Positions 35,530 to 46,300 of a stretch of 64,000 bases of DNA are shown here, piece after piece. Every line of letters starts with the position of its first letter. Position 1 is the first letter of the stretch. A program made the position numbers and the translations under genes. The stretch lies in contig OZ024740.1 of NCBI GenBank assembly GCA_964016885.1, positions 4,978,865 through 5,042,864 on the forward strand. The letters are read 5' to 3'. The DNA comes from Eledone cirrhosa. Lineage: Eukaryota > Mollusca > Cephalopoda > Octopoda > Eledonidae. Under the pieces are notes generated by a model. That model ran no database searches and was not told the origin of the DNA. It saw only the letters and a program-made list of their open reading frames with translations.

Positions 35530-38500
35530 ATGCCCAAAACTCCGAGTTGGTACGATCAATGTAGGCTCAATGAAAGGAAGAGCAGGAGAAATCATAGAGA
35601 TGCTAGAGCGAAAGGAAATTGATGTATGCTGTGTGCAAGAGACTAAATGGAGAGGAGAGTCTGCTAGAGTCCTTGTAGGAAAAAGTCAGTGCTACAAATT
35701 TTTCTGGGTGGGAAATGATGATGGGATAGGTGGTGTAGGTATACTACTAGCTGACAAGTGGGTAGATAAAGTAATCTCAGTGTACAGGGTAAATGTAAGA
35801 ATCATTAAACTCAGACTAGCCCTCAATAAAACAATTACCACAATAATTGTTTCTACTTTTGGCACAAGGCCATCAATTACCCAGTGCATTACTGGTACTT
35901 TATTTTATCGACCCCGTAAGGATGAAAGGCAAAGTTAACCTCGGTGGGATTTGAACTCAGACCGCAAAGGGACGTAACTATGCTGGAAAGCATGGCGTCC
36001 GACCCTCTACCGATACTGCCAAGCCATACCACAATAATATCAGCTTATGCACTCCAATCGGGGTTGCCAGACGAACTTAAGGATAGGTTTTACGAGTCCC
36101 TAATGCACACTACTGCTCTAACAAACGACAATGACTTCCTAATCATCGCAGGAGATTTTAACGGACACGTAGGTAAACATTGTGACGGCTTCAATAGAGT
36201 CCATGGAGGCCATGGGGTTGGCACAAGAAATGAAGAAGGATTCAGACTTCTAGAATTTTGCGATGCCAATGACATGTCGATATGTAACACAAACTTCAAA
36301 AAATCACCTGATCACCTATAGATCAGGGGAGCACTCTAGTCAGATAGATTTTATCCTCATCAGAGGACGTGACAGATGGACGGTCGTAAACACAAAAGCC
36401 TTCCCTAGTGAGGAATGTAGCTCCCCACATAGCTTAGTTGTCAGCGACCTCACGGTCAGAACTAGACGAGGCCAACCTGGAGAAGAAAGATCTGGAAGCT
36501 GAAAGACCCCTCAGCCAGTAACAGATTTAAAGATATTTTACTCAACGCGTACGACAGTAAAGAAGAACAGATAGAGACATTCAATGTAGAAGAGAACTGG
36601 GAGTTCCTAAAAAATAACTTACTAGAGGCGACGGATGAGATCTGAGGCTGGAGTAAGACCTCAAGCAGGAGGAGAGTGACTTGGTGGTGGAACAATAAGG
36701 TAGATGAGGCAGTTAAGGCCAAGAGACAGGCATGGAAAGAATGGAAGAATGGGGGAAGCAGGGTACATTACATAGAGACCAAGAGGGAAGCTAGGCGACA
36801 AGTATACTTAGCTAGGAGGGAAGCAGAGGATAGAAAATTCAAGCATGTTTTGCAACGTGAGGACCAGAAACAGGAGGTGTTTAAGATTGCGAGGCAGTAT
36901 GTGAGAGAGAATTGTGATGTCATTGGAGAGAAGTGTATCCGGAATGATAAAGATGAACTTGCCCTCACAAGTGCTGAGAAGAAAGATGCATTGAAGAGCC
37001 ATTATGATAGATTACTAAATGAGGAGAATCCATGGGAAGAAGAGACCCTACCCCTATAGAGGGGCCAGCAATACAAGTCAGCAGCGGAGCAGTAAGTAAA
37101 GCAATCAAAGATATGAAGATGGGGAAGGCAACTGGTCCATCGGGTATAGCTGCCGAGATGCTGAAGGCATCTGGGTCTGTAGGTCACACTATAACCACAC
37201 ACGTATTGTTAACCAGATAATAATAGAAGGTGTCATACCAAAAGATTGGTACAGTAGCATCATTGTCAACTGATACAAAGGTAAAGGTGATGCATTAGAT
37301 AGAGGAAACTATAGAGGTATAAAGCTGATGGACCAGGTCATGAAAGTAACTGAAAGAGTTATAGCACAGTTGATTAGGGACCGGGTGAAACTAGATGAGA
37401 TGCAATTTGGGTTTGTACCAGGAAGAAGCACCACTGATGCCTTCTTCGTTTTGAGGCAGTTACAGGAAAAGTACCTAGCTAAAAGTAAGCCACTCTACCT
37501 GGCATTCGTCAATCTCGAGAAAGCCTTTGACAGAGTTCCACGTGCTATAATCTGGTGGGCTCTTAGAAAACTAGGAGTAGATGAATGGCTTGTGAAAGCT
37601 GTACAAGCCATGTATAGGGGAGCAGTCAGCAAAGTTAGGATTAGCAATGAGTATAGCGAGGAATTTAGCGTACAGGTCGGTGTCCACCAGGGCTCTGTTC
37701 TTAGCCCTCTCCTGTTCATCATAGTCCTGCAGGCAATAACGGAGGAGTTTAAGACCAGATGCCCATGGGAACTCCTGTATGCTGATGACCTCGCACTTAT
37801 AGCTGAATCTATGGTAGAACTAGAGAAGAAATTTAAAACTTGGAAGCAGGGACTAGAAAGAAAGGGTCTCAAAGTCAACATGACAAAGACTAGGGTCCTT
37901 GTAAGTAGACGAGAAAACAGAACCCAGATCCCCTCAGGGAAATGGCCTTGCTCAGTATGTAGGGAAAGGTGTAGGTAGGAACTCCATTCTCTGCCCCAAA
38001 TGCAAACAATGGGTACACAAGAGATGTAGCGGGATCTCGGGAAGCTTAATTAAGAATGTAGGATTCACATGCAGCAGCTGTACTGGGACAGCAAGCAGCA
38101 AACAGCCACAGGAAACAAGTACCACCAATCTCTGGGAGGGCCCTGTAGAAACAGTAGACAGCTTCTGCTACCTAGGTGACCGAATTAGCAGCGGAGGTGG
38201 GTGTTCAGAAAGTACAATAACTAGGGTAAGAACGGGATGGAAGAAGTTTAGGGAACTACTACCACTGCTAGCTGCAAAAGGCTTCTCCCTCAGAATGAAA
38301 GGCAGACTGTATGATACGTGTATCCGAACAGCGATGTTGCATGGTAGTGAGACCTGGGCGCTGAAGGTGGAAGACTTACGTAGATTAGAAAGAAACGAAG
38401 CCTGCATGCTCCGATGGATGTGTAATAGTAATATATGCGACCGACAAAGCATAAATGAATTGAGAGAGAGACTGAGCATAAGAGGTATCAAATGCTGTGT

Positions 38501-38835
38501 GCAGGAGAGGCGGTTGTGTTGGTATGGACATGTGATGCGTATGAAGGATGACAGCTGCATAAAAAGGTGCAGAGCACTAGAAGTCAATGGAAACCACGGA
38601 GTGGGGAGACCCAAGAAGACCTGGGATGAGGTGATAAAAGCCGACCTTACCCAATTACACCCCACTGTATATGAGGTTAGTGTTAGGAAGGGCATCCAGC
38701 TGTAGAAATCAAGCCAAAATCAGTTAATGTATGAGCAAGGCATGGTCAGCCGACCGGACACTGCCCACAACAGGACAATCCGTCTAACCCATGCTAGCGT
38801 GGAAGAACGAACGTAAAACGGTGAGGATGAATTAT
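35530..38835 (+). pseudogene. RTE-type LINE, near full length but defective
   Basis: Domains in order. APE endonuclease 35530-36470: VGTINVGSMKGRAGEI, CVQETKW, AGDFNGHVG, SQIDFIL, SPHSLVVSDL, interrupted by a SINE at 35848-36026. RT 37100-37900: KMGKATGPSGIAAEML, GNYRGIKLM, FGFVPGRSTTDAF, LAFVNLEKAFDRVP (motif A), VHQGSVLSPLLF (motif B), LLYADDLALIAES (motif C). Then a Cys/His module 37940-38090 (CSVC, CPKC, WVHKRC, CSSC; PHD-like spacing) and the C-terminal domain 38160-38680 (YLGDRISSGG, RTAMLHGSETWAL, WYGHVMRM, GRPKKTWDEV). The copy is dead: frameshifts near 36305, 36480, 37055 and 37970, stops at 36642 and 37271, and Asp to Asn in motif A. The last about 170 bp are shared with SINE tails. 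RTE membership rests on these motifs; the exact subclade is uncertain. Confidence 0.85.
35848..36026 (-). mobile_element. tRNA-derived SINE nested in LINE endonuclease
   Basis: Full-length SINE in reverse orientation (TGTTTCTACTTTTGGCACAA ... GGATTTGAACTCAGACC ... CTACCGATACTGCCAAGCCA). It is bounded by a perfect 12-bp target-site duplication TACCACAATAAT at 35836-35847 and 36027-36038. Removing the element and one duplication rejoins the LINE frame (ITTI then ISAYALQSG). Confidence 0.95.
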
Positions 38836-39344
38836 GTAAGATAAAGCCTTTACCACAAAAATACAATAGTAAATATAGAGTAATGTAAATGCTAAAGGGT
38901 TAAAATATTTAATTTACAATCACTCTGTAGTGACATTTTAAAGTTGATTGTTGATCTAATGTGGAGTATATTCATTCTCTATTGTATACACACATATATA
39001 TACACCTGTAGCTGAAGGAATTATGAAGTAAGAACATGTCGTACCATTAAAATATTACTTTTTTAATCACTGATTCCTGAAAACGTTGAATGATTTTTAC
39101 ATCTAGACACAACTGAAATCTTCCTTTATCCAAACTTATTTGAATGTCACCATCACTATTATTATTATTTCATGCCCATTTTCTCAGCTAGCATGGGTCT
39201 TCACAGACAGAATTAGCACACAAGCTGAGCTCCTAATCTCTGAGATGGGCCAGAGTCTCACATCTCACTGTCTTATATTCCTGCATTCTTCCAAGTTCAT
39301 TTTATCATAATACCATCACTGGGGAGGTTGTTATATACAATAAT
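38836..39344. other. Non-genic stretch, possible old SINE scrap
   Basis: Mostly A/T-rich. 39170-39215 (CATGCCCATTTTCTCAGCT, AGCATGGGTC) may be a reversed decayed SINE tail. No gene. Confidence 0.4.
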
Positions 39345-40260
39345 AATAATAAAATTATTGTGTAAAGTGCTCAGGTGCACTACAACTCGTCAAAGGTGCA
39401 TGTATAGTACATAGAATAATATACAAATGTCAGGGAAGTGAATAGTGTATGAGTCATGATATACATGTGTGTATGTGTATGTGTATGGAGGGGGAACATT
39501 AGGTGTAGTGTTGGCGAATCTCAGGAAGCATGGAGGTTATAAAAGATGCAGTGTCTCGGCAGCTAACAACTGATGCAGGTAGTTTGTTCCATGCTTCAGC
39601 AACTCTGAGCGTGAAAAAAATGTTTCCAAAAGTGATGGGACCTGTGCTGTTTTCAGACTTTGTAAGCATGTCCACGTGTGTTAGACACATGGAAATCAAA
39701 AAGGTACTCAGGGTTGTTGTTGGCAAGATGGTTAATAATTTTGTGGGTGTTTACCAAGTCAGTTGCTAGACGTCGGAGTTTCAATGTATCCATGTCCAGG
39801 GAAGCAAGGTGTTCAGAGTATGGTAGATGCCTGATGGAGGGTATTCGCTTGGTTGCACATCTCTGAACAGTTTCCAGGCGGTCAATATTCTGAGCAAGAT
39901 AGGGATTCCAGACTGGTGATGCAAATTCTAAGTGTGGCTGCACCATAGCCATGTACAGCCTTAAATAGATAGCTGGAGAGTGGCTGACAGAGTGATGCTA
40001 AGACACCCTCGGCCTTCTTGACAATTTTAGAGACGTGCTTCGTCCAACGCAAATCGCTGCTGACCGTAATGCCCAGGTCACATTCACAAGAAGACTTCTT
40101 GATATTAGTGTTGTGGAGGGAGTATATGGACACTGGGTTTTTACTCCCAAAATGCATGGTGGTACACTTGTCCACAGCTAACTTGAGTTGCCAGTCTGTG
40201 ATCCATTGTTGCATTGTGTCCAGGTCAGATTGCAGGCAAGATCTATAGTGTTCAGGATCT
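39345..40260 (-). pseudogene. L2/CR1-like LINE, 3' third
   Basis: Minus-strand frames in order: DTMQQWITDWQLKLAVDKC, CECDLGITVSSDLRWTKHV, then VQPHLEFASPVWNPYLAQNI, LETVQRCATKRIPSIRHLPY and LRRLATDLVNTHKIINH, then a frameshift to TLRVAEAWNKLPASVVSCRD ending in EIRQHYT at 39499. These are the thumb and C-terminal motifs that follow the RT in L2/CR1-group LINEs. At least two frameshifts separate them. A 3' UTR and an (ATT)n-type tail follow on the minus strand (39345-39498). 5'-truncated near 40260. Its last about 60 codons are the source of the 61-bp array at 50028. Confidence 0.8.
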
Positions 40261-40379
40261 GTCCTTTTTATCTCAACACTTTTTATTTAACCCAGCTGAA
40301 GAGTCCACCTAACACTTTGTCTCACTGGTTTTCTATGGTTAGATGCCCTTCCTGTTATATTCTTCTTAGAAATAGAATT

Positions 40380-40547
40380 ATGGATTGGTAGAATTGGCAG
40401 AAGCAAGAGAGAAATTCCTAGGGTTTAGTTACATTTCTTTAAAATTCTGGTTTCAAATTCTACCAAAGTTAACTTTATTTTTTATCCTTTTGGGATCAAT
40501 AAAATAGATACCAGTGATATACTGAGGGTTATATGATTGCCTGTACC
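40380..40547 (+). mobile_element. Highly decayed tRNA-type SINE
   Basis: GGATTGGTAGAATTGGCAG, GGTTTCAAATTCTACC (box B region), AAGTTAACTTTATTTTTTAT, GGGATCAATAAAATAGATAC and CAGTGATATACTG follow the order of the SINE at 49455. Confidence 0.6.
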
Positions 40548-40742
40548 TGACACCACGGGGTTTCCCAAAATTATTCAAATGTAGAACCCTTTTTTGGTTC
40601 AGAAACTTTTGGGGGAATCTCAAAGTCTAATATTGTTATATGGTTGTAATATAAATATACCCCTCAACTTTTGTTATGGAACTGCAGACACTCCTTTGTG
40701 GAACCCTTAGGTTCTTTGGAACCGACTTTGGGAACCACTGCT
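40548..40742. mobile_element. Possible hAT-type MITE remnant
   Basis: Ends CACGGGGTTTCCCAAAATTA and ACTTTGGGAACCACTG are an imperfect inverted pair of the CAGTGGTTCCCAAAG type seen in hAT elements. I could not match an 8-bp target duplication, so this is tentative. Confidence 0.35.
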
Positions 40743-41164
40743 GTAAGGAATCTTGTTTAACTGCTCTAACAGTTCCATAAATCCCTTGCCATGGACTAGT
40801 ACTATATCTATCCACCACCATCTACCCCCAAATGGATGAAAGGTATTATTGACCTTGGCTCTAGTGCAACGCCTTTTATCTGATGTTCTAAGAATTCTGC
40901 TGCTTGATTCACAGTTTTACAAGAATGAACATGAATAGAAAGAAATGTCAGTGAGTGACAAGCTGTCTGAAGAATTGATCGAAATGTTTAGTGAAGAGTC
41001 TAGTAAAAGACAGTAGAATTGAACCCAACTAAACCAATCCTGGTTTAGTTGGGTTCCAAACATGGTAAACAATGAGCTAAGGGTATTTGTTTCAAGATAA
41101 AATATAATACAGGGTATCATGTCTAACTACTCTAGCAACTCCACCATTCCACTGCTATGGAGTG
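40743..41164. other. Non-genic stretch
   Basis: Contains a perfect local inverted repeat AACCCAACTAAACCA/TGGTTTAGTTGGGTT (41020-41055) of unknown meaning. No gene. Confidence 0.5.
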
Positions 41165-41480
41165 CTATTTCATAATAATAACAATGAAAATTATTGTGTA
41201 CAGTGCTCAGGTGCACCACAACTCATCAAAGGTGTGTGCATAGTATATAGAATAATGTACAAATGTCAGGAAAGTGAACAGTGTATGAGTCATGATATAC
41301 ACACAGTGTATGTATGTGTATGATGGGGGATATCAGGTGTAGTATTGGTGAATTTTAGGAAGCATGGAAGTTTTGAAGGATGCAGTGTCTCACAGCTAAC
41401 AACTGATGCAGGTAGTTTATTCCATGTTTCAGCAACTCTGAGTGTGAAAAAACGTTTCCAAAAGTCATGAGAACTGTACT
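41165..41480 (-). pseudogene. L2/CR1-like LINE 3' end
   Basis: Minus strand carries the decayed C-terminus (GTTGCTGAAACATGGAATAA, ACTACCTGCATCAGTTG, GAGACACTGCATCC) and the same 3' UTR as at 39345, ending in an (AAT)-rich tail at 41170. 5'-truncated near 41480. Confidence 0.75.
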
Positions 41481-42412
41481 ATTTTCTTTTATATTGACCC
41501 ATATAGAATGAAGGGCATTGTTAGATTTGAACTGAAAGTGTATAGGGCCAAAACATATATCCAAAGATATCCTATAATATTCTAAAGACTCAGCAAATAT
41601 ACCAATTAGATTATTTAACACTTTTAATACCAAACCGACCGAACCTGTCTCTTGTTCTATGAAACAAAACCTTTCCTTTTAAAGGTTTCTATTTAGATTA
41701 AATCCCCCAACACAATTTTATATAAAAAAACATTTTTTGTGTTGCATATGCTATCTTAATAATTAGATAGCTAATAATTTTAACAAATCCTTCCAAATTC
41801 TTGCTTAATTAATTGAAATGCAGTGTATGTTATTAGAAATATTGTAATGAAGGGTTAAAGAAAAATAAAGATGTGAAAGCAGATGTGTTTAAATGTGTTT
41901 AAATATGTTTTAAAAATGTGTTTAGATTCTTTACAAAACATAAATAAAATGAAAAAGAAATAAAATGTATTTAGATTCTTAAAAGATAGAAAAATGTGGA
42001 TTTCTTTAATTAAAAATCTTTCTTTAATAACAAATGCCAAAATATAAAAGATGTGGGGAGGAGAAAAATAAATAAATGAAACAAGAGAGTTAATTAGTTG
42101 TTGATTGTTAGTTGTAAAACAATGATTAGAAATGTTTTATTGTGAGAGGGAAATAGTTTCTCTGATTTTTATATAAAACAAGAATTTTACTACAACAACT
42201 GAAACAGGTTGGAAGACAGGGTTCCTGGAACAACAACCACTGCAAGTAGTTCCAAGGTTCCTGTATATATACATACATTGTATATTTATATGCATATTTG
42301 TATGTATATATGAATGTATATAAGCATGTATGTATATATATATGCATGCATGTATGTATATATATATGTGAGAGAATTGGGAGTGTGTAACACTCCACTT
42401 ATCAAATAGGCA
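41481..42412. other. Non-genic A/T-rich stretch
   Basis: No gene. Repeated TTTAGATTCTT and AAATGTGTTTAAATATG phrases near 41885-41980, and TA/CATG microsatellite at 42260-42370. Confidence 0.5.
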
Positions 42413-42890
42413 GTATATTATCTATTTTTATCTATTTCTTATCTATTTTTTATCTATTTTTTATCTATTTTTTATCTATTTTTTATCTATTTTTTTATCT
42501 ATTTTTTATCTATTTTTTATCTATTTTTATCTACCTCTCATCTATTTTTTATCTATTTTTTATATATTTTTTATCTATTTTTTATCTACCTCTTATCTAT
42601 TTTTTATCTATCTCTATCTCTTAACTTGGGCCCATCCGTCTATGATATGTTATTTGTATTAGTGTATACTGTATGTGTTGCATACGGGTGCTTGTGTGTA
42701 GGTGCATGCGTGTGCTCATGCTTATGCGTATACTTGTATGTAGCTGCATGTTAACGGAACCCTGCCCAACTGTGAGTGATAACATTTCTTATTTTTCATT
42801 TTTATTTTTATTTTTATTTTTATTCTTATTTTTATTCTTATTTTTATTTTTATGTTTATTTTTATTTTACTCTTTTCTTATTTTACTCCT
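42413..42890. repeat. TATCTATTTTTT and TTTTTA arrays
   Basis: 42413-42617 holds about 17 copies of an 11/12-bp TATCTATTTTTT unit. 42795-42890 is a (TTTTTA)n run. Between them is ordinary sequence with GTGCATGCGTGTG phrases. Confidence 0.9.
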
Positions 42891-42985
42891 TTTACTTTAC
42901 TCTTTAAACTCCTCCCAACTTATGGTATCCCAACATATATTCTTCTGTTTTGGCTTTGTCAATGCTTGTATACTATGTATTTACT

Positions 42986-43043
42986 CTTTATGCTCTGAAG
43001 AGTCCCACTTCTAGTGTGGACGAAACACTGTTAGCAATTAAAG
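42986..43043 (+). ncRNA. Hammerhead ribozyme (type I-like, minimal helix III)
   Basis: Complete fold. Core CTGAAGA 42995-43001 (position 7 of the core is variable in the family). Helix II GTCC 43002-43005 with GGAC 43018-43021, extended by CAC/GTG across one bulged U, loop TTCTA. GAAA 43022-43025. Helix III of two pairs (A43025-U43031, C43026-G43030) closing loop ACU. Predicted cleavage after U43032 (triplet GUU). Helix I AGCA 43033-43036 with TGCT 42991-42994, then bulged AU, then TAAAG 43039-43043 with CTTTA 42986-42990. The short helix III is characteristic of hammerheads in Penelope-like and related retroelements. No PLE protein was found next to it. Confidence 0.8.
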
Positions 43044-43344
43044 ATATACCTATGTTCTAAGCGCTCTTTGTTGTTAATTGTATGTATATATATGCATGTA
43101 TATATATATATATATGCATATATGTATGTATATCATGATGATGATGATATATATATATGCATATATACATTCATATATACATATATACATGCAAGCATAT
43201 ACACATAGAGGCATATATAGATATAGTAATTATTATCAAGAGAAACAGTTGCCTTTGCAGCTATTCTGACCTACTTCTGTGGAGCCTCTCTATAAAAGAC
43301 ATAAAACAGCCAATCAGAATAATGATGGCAGATTCTGGTTAGGT
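43044..43344. other. Microsatellite and non-genic flank
   Basis: (TA)n and GATGATGAT runs at 43078-43200, then ordinary sequence up to the SINE target site. No gene. Confidence 0.6.
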
Positions 43345-43355
43345 AATGATATAAT

Positions 43356-46300
43356 TGTTTCTACTTTAGGCACAAGGCCAGCAATTACTCAGTACATTAC
43401 TGGTACTTTATTTTATCGACCCCGTAAGGATGAAAGGCAAAGTTAACCTCGGCGGGATTTGAACTCAGATCATAAAGCGACGTAACTCTATGCTAGAAAG
43501 CATGGGGTCCAACCCTCTACCAATACTGCCAATCCACCACCTACCATGGCGTCCAACCCTCTACCTATACTGCCAATCCAGCACCCTACCATGGTGTCAG
43601 ACCCTCTACCAATACTGCCAATCCACCACCCTAACATGGCGTCCAACCCTCTACCTATACTGCCAATCCACCACCTACCATGGCGTCCAACCCTCTACCA
43701 ATACTGCCAATCCACCACCCTACCATGGTGTCAGACCTTCTACCAATACTGCCAATCCACCACCTAACATCGTGTCAGACCCTCTACCTATACTGCCAAT
43801 CCACCACCCTACCATGGTGTCAGACCCTCTACCAATACTGCCAATCCCCCACCCTAACATGGCGTCCAACCCTCTACCAATACTGCCAATCCCCCACCCT
43901 AACATGGCGTCCAACCCTCTACCGATACTGCCAATCCCCCACCCTAACATGGCGTCCAACCCTCTACCGATACTACCAATCCACCACCCTAACATGGTGT
44001 CAGACCCTCTACCAATACCACCAATCCACCACCCTAGCATGATGTCAGACCCTCTACCTATACTGCCAATCCACCACCCTAACATGGTGTCAGACCCTCT
44101 ACCAATACTACCAATCCACCACCTAACATGGTGTCAGACCCTCTACCAATACTACCAATCCACCACCTACCATGGCTTCCAACCCTCTACCAATACTACC
44201 AATCCACCACCCTACCATGGCATCCAACCCTCTACCAATACTACCAATCCACCACCCTAACATGGTGTCAGACCCTCTACCTATACTGCCAATCCAGCAC
44301 ACTAACATGGTGTCGGACCCTCTTCCAATACTACCAATCCACCACCCTAGCATGGTGTCAGACCCTCTACCAATACTGCCAATCCACCACCTAACATGGT
44401 GTCAGACCCTCTACCAATACTACCAATCCACCACCCTAACATGGTGTCAGACCCTCTACCAATACTGCCAATCCACCACCTAAGATGGTGTCAGACCCTC
44501 TACCAATACTGCCAATCCACCACCTAACATGGTGTCAGACCCTCTACCAATACTGCCAATCCACCAGCTAACATGGCGTCAGACCCTCTACCAATACTAC
44601 CAATCCACCACCTAACATGGTGTCAGACCCTCTACCAATACTGCCAATACACCACGCTAGCATGGTGTCAGACCCTCTACCAATACTACCAATCCACCAC
44701 CTAACATGGTGTCAGACCCTCTACCAATACTGCCAATCCACCACCTAACATGGTGTCAGACCCTCTACCAATACTGCCAATCCAGCACACTAACATGGTG
44801 TCCAACCCTCTACCAATATTGCCAATCCACCACCTACCATGGTATCAGACCCTCTACCAATACTACCAATCCACCACCCTAGCATGGTGTCAGACCCTCT
44901 ACCAATACTGCCAATCCACCACCTAACATGGTGTCAGACCCTCTACCAATACTACCAATCCACCACCCTAACATGGTGTCAGACCCTCTACCAATACTGC
45001 CAATCCACCACCTAAGATGGTGTCAGACCCTCTACCAATACTGCCAATCCACCACCTAACATGGTGTCAGACCCTCTACCAATACTGCCAATCCACCAGC
45101 TAACATGGCGTCAGACCCTCTACCAATACTACCAATCCACCACCTAACATGGTGTCAGACCCTCTACCAATACTGCCAATACACCACGCTAGCATGGTGT
45201 CAGACCCTCTACCAATACTACCAATCCACCACCTAACATGGTGTCAGACCCTCTACCAATACTGCCAATCCACCACCTAACATGGTGTCAGACCCTCTAC
45301 CAATACTGCCAATCCAGCACACTAACATGGTGTCCAACCCTCTACCAATATTGCCAATCCACCACCTACCATGGTATCAGACCCTCTACCAATACTGCCA
45401 ATCCAGCACACTAACATGGTGTCAGACCCTCTACCAATACTGCCAATCCACCAGCTAACATGGTGTGAGACCCTCTACCAATACTGCCAATCCAGCACAC
45501 TAACATGGCATCCAACCCTCTACCAATACTGCCAATCCACCACCCTAACATGGTGTCAGACACTCTACCGATACTGCCAATCCACCACCCTAACATGGCG
45601 TCCAACCCTCTATCGATACTGCCAATCCACCAGCTAACATGGTGTCCAACCCTCTACCAATACTGCCAATCCAGCACCTACCATGGCGTCCAACCCTCTA
45701 CCTATACTACCAATCCAGCACCTACCATGGCGTCCAACCCTCTACCAATACTGCCAATCCAGCACCTACCATGGCGTCCAACCCTCTACCAATACTGCCA
45801 ATCCATCACCTACCATGGTGTCCAACCCTCTACCGATACTACCAATCCACCACCTAACATGGTGTCAGACCCTCTACCAATACTGCCAATCCAGCACCTA
45901 CCATGGCGTCCAACCCTCTACCTATACTACCAATCCACCACCTAACATGGTGTCAGACCCTCTACCAATACTGCCAATCCACCACCCTAACATGGCGTCC
46001 AACCCTCTACCGATACTGACAATCCACCACTCTAACACGGTGTCCAACCCTCTACCAATACTGCCAATCCAGCACCCTAAAATGGCGTCCAACCCTCTAC
46101 CAATACTGCCAATCCACCACCCTAACAAGGTGTCCAACCCTCTACCAATACTGCCAATCCACCCCCCTAGCATGGTGTCAGACCCTCTACCAATACTGCC
46201 AATCCACCACCCTAACATGGTGTCAGACCCTCTACCAATACTGCCAATCCACCACCCTAACATGGTGTCAGACCCTCTAACAATACAACCAATCCACCAC

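Noticed and set aside
40548..40742. Intact hAT transposon
   Set aside because: Only imperfect terminal similarity, no matching 8-bp target duplication and no transposase; kept as a low-confidence remnant.
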